Below are positions 44,477 through 52,876 of a DNA stretch of 64,000 bases, one piece after another; the stretch's first letter is position 1, and every line of letters begins with the position of its first letter. The stretch spans positions 124,001-188,000 of the forward strand of contig NZ_WUMO01000006.1 of the NCBI RefSeq assembly GCF_009826975.1, given 5' to 3'. The stretch is from Flavobacterium sp. HBTb2-11-1. GTDB lineage: Bacteria; Bacteroidota; Bacteroidia; Flavobacteriales; Flavobacteriaceae. The notes below the pieces were generated by a model that saw nothing but the letters and a program-made list of their open reading frames with translations, ran no database searches and was not told where the DNA came from. Both the position numbers and the translations under genes were made by a program.

Positions 44477-45919
44477 ATGAAAAAAACAGTAATAGCATTT
44501 GCATTTTTACTGGCTCTTACAAGTTGTGATAAAGACTTTCTAGACACAGTTCCTGAATCAACAATTAATAAAGACCAATTAGCAACATCGGCATCTGCTA
44601 ATCAAGCTATTGTGAGTGGAATTTATTCTGCCTTAAGATCTTACGGACTGGCAATTGGAAGTAACCACGAAGATTATGGGCATAAGTCTGTTCTTGCTGC
44701 AATGGATATGATGTCTAATGATATGTTAATGACAAAATCAAGTTGGTACCAATCTTTTTATACCTATGTAGGCAGACAGCAAACCAATTCAAGATCTAGA
44801 TTAGTTTGGAATACTTATTACCCTCAAATTAAATCTACAAATATTGTTTTAGGCGGAATTCCGTCAACGACAACAGATCAAGAGTTGAAAGCAATTAGAG
44901 GACAGGCATTAGCGCTCCGAGGCTATTTTTATTTTATGCTAGCACGAACTTATGGACCGACTTATGTAGGAAATGAAACGAAACTCTGTGTTCCGATTTA
45001 TCAGGAACTGACATTGGAAGGAAAAGCAAGATCTACCGTGAGTGAAGTTTATGCCTTAATTGAAGCCGATTTAAAGGAAGCTATCGAGCTTTTGTCTACT
45101 TATAAACGTCAAAATAATGATTCTGTGGATAAAAGTGTTGCTGAAGCTTTTTTAGCAGATGTTTACTTAGAAATGGGCAAGTATCCAGAAGCTGCAAATA
45201 TGGCTCACGATGCAAGACAGAATTATACTTTACTAAATGAGGCGGAATGGATGAATGGATTTTACATAACAAAATCTAATGAAACCATGTGGGGAGCAAC
45301 ATTAAATTCTTCTATCAGTACTTTTGTTGCGAATTTCTTTGGACATTTTGATAATACAAATCCGTCGGGTTATGCTGGAGGAATGGGTGTTTATAAAAAT
45401 ATAGACAAGAATTTGTATAACAGTATTTCGGATACTGATTTTAGAAAAAAAGCTTTTGTTCCTCCATCTGGCAATTCAATTTATCCATCTCTGCCAGCTT
45501 ATGCAAATATCAAATTTAGAGATCCGACCATTGATGCGGGAAGTTATATTTACTTGAGATCTTCCCAGTTGTATTACATAGAGGCAGAAGCACTTGCGAG
45601 ATCTGGGAAAGAAGCGTCTGCAAAAGAAGTTTTATATGAAATAACTATAACTCGAGATCCTTCATATGTATTATCTACAAATTCAGGATCGGCTTTAATT
45701 CAAGAAATAATAGTTCAGAAAAGAATAGAATTATGGGGAGAAGGTTACGCCTGGTATGATATGAAACGTTTGGGTGTTGGTCTTACAAGAGATTATATAG
45801 GTTCCAATCATCCTGCTTTTGGTAAGTTTAACATTCCAGTTGGTGATAATAAATTTATTTTTCAAATTCCTCAAGCAGAAATAGATGCAAACCCACTAAT
45901 AGTTCAAAACCCATTATAA
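44477..45919 (+). CDS. SusD/RagB family nutrient-binding outer membrane lipoprotein
   Basis: 480 residues. Lipoprotein signal VIAFAFLLALTSC followed by the typical DKDFLDTVPESTI; TPR-type helices include KAIRGQALALRGYFYFMLAR and SVAEAFLADVYLEMGKY; the C-terminal motif RIELWGEGYAWYDMKRLG is standard. It is the lid of the SusCD complex, capturing substrate on the cell surface. It starts 3 bp after susC and ends with a strong terminator, so the two form a two-gene operon. Confidence 0.95.
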   Translation: MKKTVIAFAFLLALTSCDKDFLDTVPESTINKDQLATSASANQAIVSGIYSALRSYGLAIGSNHEDYGHKSVLAAMDMMSNDMLMTKSSWYQSFYTYVGRQQTNSRSRLVWNTYYPQIKSTNIVLGGIPSTTTDQELKAIRGQALALRGYFYFMLARTYGPTYVGNETKLCVPIYQELTLEGKARSTVSEVYALIEADLKEAIELLSTYKRQNNDSVDKSVAEAFLADVYLEMGKYPEAANMAHDARQNYTLLNEAEWMNGFYITKSNETMWGATLNSSISTFVANFFGHFDNTNPSGYAGGMGVYKNIDKNLYNSISDTDFRKKAFVPPSGNSIYPSLPAYANIKFRDPTIDAGSYIYLRSSQLYYIEAEALARSGKEASAKEVLYEITITRDPSYVLSTNSGSALIQEIIVQKRIELWGEGYAWYDMKRLGVGLTRDYIGSNHPAFGKFNIPVGDNKFIFQIPQAEIDANPLIVQNPL

Positions 45920-45932
45920 TAAAATTGAAAGT

Positions 45933-45969
45933 AAAAAAAGCCTGAAGTTTCAAAACTTCAGGCTTTTTT
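45933..45969. terminator. bidirectional terminator after susD
   Basis: AAAAGCCTGAAGTTT and AAACTTCAGGCTTTT with A and T runs on both sides, between convergent genes. Confidence 0.88.
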
Positions 45970-45986
45970 ACAACAACTAATTCTAA

Positions 45987-46889
45987 TTACTTAACAAATT
46001 TGTCAATGATTTTATCGGTTTCCGCTTTTGCAGTATCTGGCTTTAAATCAAATAGAAGAGAATAAAGAGCTTTTCTGTCCACTTTAGCTTCTAAGTTTAA
46101 GTCTTGATGTCTGTCAAAAAGAGTTTGCCATTTATCGCGAACGTTTTTCCATAATGCATTATTTTCTTTCCACCATTTTTGAGCAGCAATGCATTTTACA
46201 TCTGGAACTTTAGTGTAAACATCAAATCCTTTTTCTTGAGCTAGTAAAACATCTTTCCCAGTATCGTCGCGAACTAATTTATCATTGTCTTGTTCGTGAT
46301 TCCATCCCGTAGCAGTGATTTCGTGTATGTTTCTTCTTTTCAAAACATTATAATCGTTACGTTTTGTTTGCTCTCTTCTTGGAAGTGGAGCATCAGCAAC
46401 GTTTGCCCAATAATCTTGTCCGTCAACATGTACCCAAGTTGAAGATCCCTCATATCTTGGGCTATCATCTACCTGATATACTTTTTGAGTCCACTGACCT
46501 TTAACGGCTTTTTTGTCTAATTTCTTGTATTTCCAAGAATTGCCTTTATCAAAAGTATATAAGTCTGTGTTTTCGTATAGCCAATCTTGTCTCCAGTGTT
46601 TGATAATCATATCGTCGCTTACAATCAATAAGTGCTGCATTACAATTTTGTTAGGAGTGTCTTCTAATAACTCTACCCATTCTAAGGCAGATTCGTGTTT
46701 CGTTTCAGAAGGTTTATAAGTAAGAGAATCTTTTGGATATGAGAAAGTTTCTGTGAAGTTAAACTTTACCTCATAACAACCACACATTGATTTAATAGAT
46801 TTTATGTCTTGTTGTTTTTTGTCCTGACTAAAACCAAGACCACATGTTAAAGCCATAGCGGCTGACAAAAAAAGGCTTTTTGAAATCAT
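45987..46889 (-). CDS. DUF6607 family exported protein
   Basis: 300 residues with a signal peptide (SLFLSAAMALTCGLGFSQ). The mature start IKSIKSMCGCYEVKFNFTET and later YEGSSTWVHVDGQDYWANVADAPLPRREQTKR match the DUF6607 family as I recall it, commonly found beside TonB receptors. Here it is divergent from a HmuR-HmuY pair with 102 bp between them, so a role in haem or iron acquisition is inferred. No enzymatic motif is recognised. Confidence 0.8.
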   Translation of the reverse strand: MISKSLFLSAAMALTCGLGFSQDKKQQDIKSIKSMCGCYEVKFNFTETFSYPKDSLTYKPSETKHESALEWVELLEDTPNKIVMQHLLIVSDDMIIKHWRQDWLYENTDLYTFDKGNSWKYKKLDKKAVKGQWTQKVYQVDDSPRYEGSSTWVHVDGQDYWANVADAPLPRREQTKRNDYNVLKRRNIHEITATGWNHEQDNDKLVRDDTGKDVLLAQEKGFDVYTKVPDVKCIAAQKWWKENNALWKNVRDKWQTLFDRHQDLNLEAKVDRKALYSLLFDLKPDTAKAETDKIIDKFVK

Positions 46890-46930
46890 AACTTATTGTT
46901 TTGTTTAAATTTTCGCAAATATATAAATTT

Positions 46931-46963
46931 TATTTAGAACAATTAAAAATAGTTATATATTTG
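46931..46963 (+). promoter_or_regulatory. hmuR promoter with dyad, possible iron-responsive operator
   Basis: -7 element TATATTTG at 46956-46963 and TTTA at 46933-46936 in the -33 place with a 19-bp spacer. A 21-bp imperfect dyad, TATTTAGAAC then AATTAAAAATA (46931-46951), covers the spacer. Its position suits a repressor such as Fur; this is inference. Confidence 0.45.
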
Positions 46964-46991
46964 CATCGATTATTAAGACTGAATAAAAATA

Positions 46992-49058
46992 ATGAATTTT
47001 AAAATAACTCTTTTTACTGTTGTGCTTTTTTGTCAAATTTCTGTTTCTCAAGAGGTTCAAAAAGATAGTGTCGAAACAAATGAATTATCAGAAGTTAAAG
47101 TTACTACTGCAACTAGAACGGAAAGAGTGCTTTCGTCATTGCCTTTACCAATGACAATTATTACATCTGAAGCTATCATGAAGTCAGGCGTTACAAGATT
47201 AAATGAAATTTTAAGCGAACAGACCGGTATTATTTTAATTCCAGACGAAAGTGGTTTTGAAGGAATTCAAATGCAGGGATTGGATGCCGCTTATACCATG
47301 ATTTTAATTGACGGTGTACCATTAGTAGGGAGAAGTTCTGGTGTTTTAGATTTATCAAGGGTTTCAGTAGGGAATATAGAAAGAATCGAAATTGTTAAAG
47401 GCGCTTCTTCTGCATTATATGGTTCTGAAGCAATGGGAGGAGTGATAAATGTAATTACAAAAAGACCAAAAAAAGATATGTTTACAGGTAGTCTTTCTTA
47501 TCGATATGCAACTTTTAACACCAGTGATGCCAATACAAATTTGCTGTGGAAAAAGAAGAAATTCTCAGCTAATCTTTTTGCTAATTTTTATTCTACAGAA
47601 GGTTATGATTTAGATAAAAGTACACCGTTAAAGAATCTAGAACCATTTTACAATTTTACTATTCAGCCTAAGATATATTACGACTTTTCGGAGAATCTAA
47701 AATTAATTGTGAATAACCGTTTTTATGATATGAAAATGGATAATAGAGCAATTATAGATTCTGAAAACTATAAGGGGGACGCCAAAGAGAAAGAATGGAA
47801 TTCGCAATTAAAATTTGAACATAAATGGAGTTCGAAAGTATATTCTGAATATGAATTTTATGCTACAAACTATCAAAATGATTCATTTTTAAAAGACCAG
47901 AATAATATCGTTTTTGAAAGTGCCTATTACAATCAATGGTTAATTCGACCAGAACTTCGAACAACAATTTCTCTGAAAAATGATAAACTAACTGGTGGAG
48001 TTGGATTAAATTATGAGACGCTAGACAGGACTTATTTTGAGAAACAAGTCAATTTTAATTCGCAATATGTTTATATTCAATACGATTACAATCCGACAGA
48101 AAAATGGAATGTTCTTGCTGGATTTAGATATGATAATCATAGTGAATATGCTTCACAGTTTAGCCCGAAACTAGCAGTCAACTATAAGGTTAATGAAAAC
48201 TTTTCTCTTAAGTCTTCCGTAGGCTATGGATATAAAGCGCCAGATTTTCGCCAATTGTATTTTGACTTTACAAATCCATCAGTTGGATATACGGTTTTAG
48301 GATACAACGTTGCTGAAGATCGCTTAGATCAACTTGAAGAACAAGGACAGCTTTTGTCAAGAGTTGACGGGGTAAGTTTTGGTGAGCCGTTGAAGCCAGA
48401 AAGCTCAATTAATGTCAATTTTGGAACTTTTTATAAGAAAAATAAATTAAGATTGGACGTCAATGCTTTCTATAATTCAATAGAGAATTTAATTGATACT
48501 CGTGTTGTTGCTCAAAAAAATAATGGTCAGAATGTCTTCAGTTATTTTAATATCAGTAAAATTTTCACCTACGGTTTAGAGTTTAATTCAACGTATGATT
48601 TTACAAAACAATTATCAGTATCATTTGGTTATCAGTTTTTAACAGCAAAAGACAAATCGGTTCTGGATAATTTCGAAGATTACCAATATATCCGTAACTC
48701 AGATTTACAAACTATTCAAATTAAAAAATCTGATTATTTTGGATTGTTTAACAGGTCAAAACATACGGCCAATGTTAAGTTTGCTTACACTATTCCTAAA
48801 ATTAAGACCGACATCAACTTACGCGTTTTTTACAGAAGCAAATATGGGATGTTTGACACCAATGGTAATCAGATACTGGACAAATATGACACATTTGTAG
48901 ATGGTTACTTTTTGACAAACTTATCAATTTCAAAATATATCGGAGATAAATTTATGCTTCAAGCGGGAGCTAATAATTTATTTGATTTTACAGATCCTAG
49001 CCAAATTAGCAATTTGGCAGGTCGACAGTTTTTTGCACGAATTCAATATAATTTTTAA
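46992..49058 (+). CDS. hmuR: TonB-dependent haem receptor (HmuR-like)
   Basis: 688 residues. Signal peptide (ITLFTVVLFCQISVSQ), plug domain (SGVTRLNEILSEQTGIILIPD ... SSALYGSEAMGGVINVITKRP) and a 22-strand barrel ending in RQFFARIQYNF. The barrel contains GYKAPDFRQLYFDF and LKPESS, which align with the YRAP and NPDL-type region of haem receptors. The HmuY-type gene follows at 27 bp and supports the haem assignment; without it a vitamin B12 or siderophore receptor would be possible. Confidence 0.85.
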   Translation: MNFKITLFTVVLFCQISVSQEVQKDSVETNELSEVKVTTATRTERVLSSLPLPMTIITSEAIMKSGVTRLNEILSEQTGIILIPDESGFEGIQMQGLDAAYTMILIDGVPLVGRSSGVLDLSRVSVGNIERIEIVKGASSALYGSEAMGGVINVITKRPKKDMFTGSLSYRYATFNTSDANTNLLWKKKKFSANLFANFYSTEGYDLDKSTPLKNLEPFYNFTIQPKIYYDFSENLKLIVNNRFYDMKMDNRAIIDSENYKGDAKEKEWNSQLKFEHKWSSKVYSEYEFYATNYQNDSFLKDQNNIVFESAYYNQWLIRPELRTTISLKNDKLTGGVGLNYETLDRTYFEKQVNFNSQYVYIQYDYNPTEKWNVLAGFRYDNHSEYASQFSPKLAVNYKVNENFSLKSSVGYGYKAPDFRQLYFDFTNPSVGYTVLGYNVAEDRLDQLEEQGQLLSRVDGVSFGEPLKPESSINVNFGTFYKKNKLRLDVNAFYNSIENLIDTRVVAQKNNGQNVFSYFNISKIFTYGLEFNSTYDFTKQLSVSFGYQFLTAKDKSVLDNFEDYQYIRNSDLQTIQIKKSDYFGLFNRSKHTANVKFAYTIPKIKTDINLRVFYRSKYGMFDTNGNQILDKYDTFVDGYFLTNLSISKYIGDKFMLQAGANNLFDFTDPSQISNLAGRQFFARIQYNF

Positions 49059-49085
49059 TCAATATTTATTTAACACCTTTTCAAA

Positions 49086-49706
49086 ATGAAAACAAAATTC
49101 TTACAGCTTTCGCTTTTAGCATTATTTATTTTTACAGCATCTTGTAGTAGCGATGACGATAAAAATGAAGTAGTACCAGTAGTAACTACAAAAGTTTCTA
49201 ATATTGCTGCGCCGCAGACAGGCGGGCAGGGACAACCAGCAGGTGGCGCATTTGCAAAATTTAGTTTTTCTCAAAATAAGTTGGTAACAGATAATAGCTG
49301 GGATATTGCTTTCCGTGGGACTACAATCATTGTAAATGGAGGAGCTAAAATTGGTCTTACAGATGAACCAGAAAGAACAGGGTCTGGCGCAGTAAGTATT
49401 GTATCTGGAACATTTGCTAGTATTACTACATTTCCTGCGGCTAGTACTTTTGCTCAAGATGCATCAACAGTTTATTCAATTCCGACAGGAAGCGGAAAAG
49501 GTTGGTATTCTTATAATGCAGAAACTCATATTATTTCTCCTATTGCAGGAAAAGTATTTGTAGTAAAAACACACGATGGTAAATATGCAAAGTTTGAAAT
49601 ATTAAGTTATTATAAAGATGCGCCTGCAAGTCCAACATTAACTTCTGAGTCGCCATACTACACTTTTAATTTCGCTTACCAGGCAAACAGCACTACTACA
49701 TTCTAA
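49086..49706 (+). CDS. hmuY: HmuY family haem-binding lipoprotein
   Basis: 206 residues. Lipoprotein signal LSLLALFIFTASC then SSDDDKNE. The rest has the beta-rich HmuY pattern: KFSFSQNKLVTDNSWDIAFR, TTIIVNGGAKIG, KVFVVKTHDGKYAKFEILSYY and YYTFNFAYQ at the end. HmuY captures haem at the surface and delivers it to HmuR. The haem ligands differ between species and cannot be assigned by eye. It is the second gene of the hmuRY operon; a weak T-rich hairpin follows near 49805-49845. Confidence 0.9.
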   Translation: MKTKFLQLSLLALFIFTASCSSDDDKNEVVPVVTTKVSNIAAPQTGGQGQPAGGAFAKFSFSQNKLVTDNSWDIAFRGTTIIVNGGAKIGLTDEPERTGSGAVSIVSGTFASITTFPAASTFAQDASTVYSIPTGSGKGWYSYNAETHIISPIAGKVFVVKTHDGKYAKFEILSYYKDAPASPTLTSESPYYTFNFAYQANSTTTF

Positions 49707-49804
49707 TAAAAACTAATAATCTCGAATAGATTATTTTATATAGGGTACTTTTAAAAACATCAAAAATCTAGTCAATCATTAGCTTTGTTTTTTTTATTTT
49801 TTTT

Positions 49805-49845
49805 TGATAAGGAGGTTAGAATTTTCTAACCTCTTTTTTTTGCTC
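49805..49845 (+). terminator. terminator of hmuRY
   Basis: AAGGAGGTTAGAA and TTCTAACCTC form a stem followed by T8. Confidence 0.75.
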
Positions 49846-49978
49846 TACTTTCTTGTTAAAATGAAATAGAAACAAAATGTTATTCTATCTTTGCACAAAT
49901 TTTTTCTGCCGTAGATTAAACATTATTGAATTGGTTTAATTTTTGAATGCAGTTCTTCATATTTTTTATAATTATTAA

Positions 49979-51457
49979 GTGAACACAAAATCTTATTTTT
50001 TTCAGTCTTTTGCGATTGTTGCTTTGGCATTGGTTGCTTTTATTGGATTCAAACAAATCCTTCCAGACAAGATATTTTCTGAGAGTAAGTTAGATTCTAA
50101 AAATATATTAATAGACAGTCTGCTTTTAGAATCTGTTGCTGAAGATTCTCTTTCTCTAGACAAAGACAGTATAGCTGAAAGTGAAAAAGAACTGAACCAG
50201 CAGAAAATTGTTTTTGATGAAACCGAAGGAATTGAATTTCCTGCTGAAACATTCGAAAATTATAAAGGATATCAATACCTGATTTCTTTTTATGAGAAAT
50301 TGTATCAGCTAGAGAAAAATCCTCAGAACCATGTTCGAATTGCTTATTACGGAGATTCTATGACCGATGGCGATTTGATCGTTCAGGACGTTCGTGCCAA
50401 TTATCAGGAACGTTTTGGAGGAAATGGTGTTGGTTTTGTTCCTATTACTTCAGAATCTGCCGCTTCGAGAGGTTCTGTAAAATCAAGTTATTCTAAAAAC
50501 TGGAAAACACAGTCTTATTTAAATGTAAAAAGGCCTACAAGCCCTTTCGGAGTTAACGGACATGTGTTTTTTGCAAATGATAAATCTAATCCGACTTGGG
50601 TTCAGTACGAAGCAGGATTGAACAAGTATTGTACTTCTTTGGATAATGCAACATTATTTTATGGACGTTCGTCTAAAACAGGAAAAGTGAATTTCATTAT
50701 CGGAAAAGATACAATCAAGAAAAGCCTTTCTCCAAATAGTTTAGTAAACACATTAAAAGTTTCATCAGGAAGTCTAAAAGCTTTCAAGGCAAACTTTATT
50801 CAAGCAGATTCAATTCCGATTTACGGATTTAATTTTGATAACGGAAGCGGAGTTCACGTAGATAATTTCTCTCAGAGAGGAAATTCAGGACTTCCGATTT
50901 CGATGTTTAATGCCGATGTAATGAGAGCTTTTAACAATAGTTTGAAATATGATTTGGTTATCCTTCATTACGGAACCAACGTTTTAAATTACGGAACCAA
51001 AAATTATTCTTGGTATGAAAGAGGAATGACAAAGACCGTTAATAAAATTAAAGAATCTTTCCCCGGTGTTTCAATTTTAATCGTTTCAACTGCTGATAAA
51101 TCGACAAAATATGATTTGGAGATGAAAACCGATTCAGCGGTAGTTCCTTTAATGAAAGCACAAAAACATTATGCTTTAGAAACTCATGCAGGGTTTGTAA
51201 ACTTATATACTTTGATGGGTGGAGACGGCTCTATGATAAAGTGGGTTGACGAAACTCCGGCAAAAGCAAATAAAGATTATACGCACTTTAACCAGCGTGG
51301 CGCAAAAGCAATTGGTAATTTGCTTTACGGACAATTGAATAAAGGATACGAAGAATATAAAGTACTCAGACAAAAAAGAGATGCTGAAGGGACTAAGCCA
51401 AAACCAGTAAAAAGAGCCAGACCCGATTCTATTTCAGTAACAAAAGATAGTGTATGA
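49979..51457 (+). CDS. membrane-anchored SGNH-hydrolase-like protein
   Basis: 492 residues from a GTG. One N-terminal membrane segment (SFAIVALALVAFIGF), a Ser/Asp/Glu-rich linker (about 40-90), then an SGNH domain. Block I is AYYGDSMTDGDLI with the nucleophile Ser; a GTN-type block is in LHYGTNVLNYGT; block V is DYTHFNQRGAKAIG with the Asp-x-x-His. The tail is Lys/Arg/Pro rich. The gene overlaps the next by 4 bp, and a MBOAT gene follows, so it probably transfers or removes acyl groups on an extracytoplasmic glycan. Confidence 0.85.
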   Translation: MNTKSYFFQSFAIVALALVAFIGFKQILPDKIFSESKLDSKNILIDSLLLESVAEDSLSLDKDSIAESEKELNQQKIVFDETEGIEFPAETFENYKGYQYLISFYEKLYQLEKNPQNHVRIAYYGDSMTDGDLIVQDVRANYQERFGGNGVGFVPITSESAASRGSVKSSYSKNWKTQSYLNVKRPTSPFGVNGHVFFANDKSNPTWVQYEAGLNKYCTSLDNATLFYGRSSKTGKVNFIIGKDTIKKSLSPNSLVNTLKVSSGSLKAFKANFIQADSIPIYGFNFDNGSGVHVDNFSQRGNSGLPISMFNADVMRAFNNSLKYDLVILHYGTNVLNYGTKNYSWYERGMTKTVNKIKESFPGVSILIVSTADKSTKYDLEMKTDSAVVPLMKAQKHYALETHAGFVNLYTLMGGDGSMIKWVDETPAKANKDYTHFNQRGAKAIGNLLYGQLNKGYEEYKVLRQKRDAEGTKPKPVKRARPDSISVTKDSV

Positions 51458-52875
51458 TAAATAAACTTATGGTTTTCTTTTGTTGTCTTTTTTTTACAAC
51501 AAATGATAAAACTCCTAAAACAGACGTACAGCCAACACCCAAAAGTATGATTCAAAAAGTGGATACAGCAGCAATTGATGCTCCTTCTGATGGCCAGATT
51601 TATAACGCAAAAGTGATAAGCGATTTTTTTGAAAAACTAGAAAAAAACGAAGATCAGAAGAATCAAAAAATCAATATTGTGCATATTGGCGATTCGCATA
51701 TTCAAGGCGATTTGATGACCAATGAAATCAGAAAAAAATTGCAGCAGAGGTTTGGTAATGCTGGGCGTGGTTTAGTATTTCCATATCAATTGGCCAAAAC
51801 AAACGGATCTTATAACGAACGTTTTCGATCTAACAGAACTTGGGAAAGCTATAGAAATATTCACCCATTTAAACAATGCCCGATTGGAATAAGCGGAATT
51901 GGACTTTGGAGAGATTCCGGCGGATTTGTTCTGGAAATGAATGTTAAAGATCCAGCGTATAAATTCAATACAATAAAAATTATTACGCCCCAGAATCAGA
52001 ATATGTTCGATTTGGCAATTTCGTCTAAAATCAATTCTATTCAGACAACCGAGCGAAGAGTTATTACCCATAAGATTAAAAAAGGCGAAGTACTTGGGAC
52101 CATTGCAGACAAATACAATGTTTCAATTGCTGAAATTAAAAGAGACAATCGTTTAAAAGGGAATAATATTCGTGCAGGAAGAACATTAAAAATTGCAACC
52201 AACGAAACAAGAGCAAAGACCATTTCAATGTCAGAGTTTGTTCCGTTAGCAATCGAATCAGATTCTTTTTCGCATTATTACAACTCGGAAAATGCTTTAA
52301 GCCGAATATTCTTGATTCCGAACAAAGAAGCAAAGGATTATGAGTTAAACGGAATCGTTTTGGAAAAAGATGCACCAGGGATTATTTATAGCGGAATTGG
52401 AGTAAACGGAGCTAAATATTCAGATTACAATAAATATCCATTATTCTTTGAACAATTGAAATCGTTGCATCCCGATCTGCTGGTTTTTTCACTGGGAACA
52501 AATGAAAGCTATGATCATCTGGATTCGGAAAATTATATTAAAGAATTACGAGAATTTATTAATAATATCAGAGCACAAAAAATAGATGCACCGATAATTG
52601 TAATGACACCTCCGCCATCATTGCTAAGAAGAAAGCCCAATACTTATATTGATAATTATGCGAGACAAATTATAGATATAGCTCAGAAAGATGGTCTTGC
52701 GGTTTGGGATTTGTACGACGAATTTGGAGGCATGAGCGGAATCAGACAATTAAAAGTGCAAGGATTAATTGGGCCAGATTGGGTTCATTATTCAAAAAAA
52801 GGATACGAGAAACAAGGAGATTTGTTTACTCAAGCGATTTTAAGATCATACGATAATTTTAAATTAAAGAAGTAA
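51454..52875 (+). CDS. SGNH-hydrolase-like protein with internal LysM domain
   Basis: 473 residues. Signal-like N-terminus (MVFFCCLFFTTNDK). SGNH blocks: IVHIGDSHIQGDLM (Ser), FSLGTNESYDH (GTN block) and PDWVHYSKKGY (Asp-x-x-His). A LysM module (about residues 203-248, HKIKKGEVLGTIADKYNVS and NRLKGNNIRAGRTLKIA) is inserted between blocks I and III. LysM binds peptidoglycan or chitin-like glycans, so the target is probably peptidoglycan. The start overlaps the previous stop (ATGA), and the MBOAT gene begins 1 bp after its stop. Confidence 0.88.
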   Translation: MINKLMVFFCCLFFTTNDKTPKTDVQPTPKSMIQKVDTAAIDAPSDGQIYNAKVISDFFEKLEKNEDQKNQKINIVHIGDSHIQGDLMTNEIRKKLQQRFGNAGRGLVFPYQLAKTNGSYNERFRSNRTWESYRNIHPFKQCPIGISGIGLWRDSGGFVLEMNVKDPAYKFNTIKIITPQNQNMFDLAISSKINSIQTTERRVITHKIKKGEVLGTIADKYNVSIAEIKRDNRLKGNNIRAGRTLKIATNETRAKTISMSEFVPLAIESDSFSHYYNSENALSRIFLIPNKEAKDYELNGIVLEKDAPGIIYSGIGVNGAKYSDYNKYPLFFEQLKSLHPDLLVFSLGTNESYDHLDSENYIKELREFINNIRAQKIDAPIIVMTPPPSLLRRKPNTYIDNYARQIIDIAQKDGLAVWDLYDEFGGMSGIRQLKVQGLIGPDWVHYSKKGYEKQGDLFTQAILRSYDNFKLKK

Positions 52876-52876
52876 G

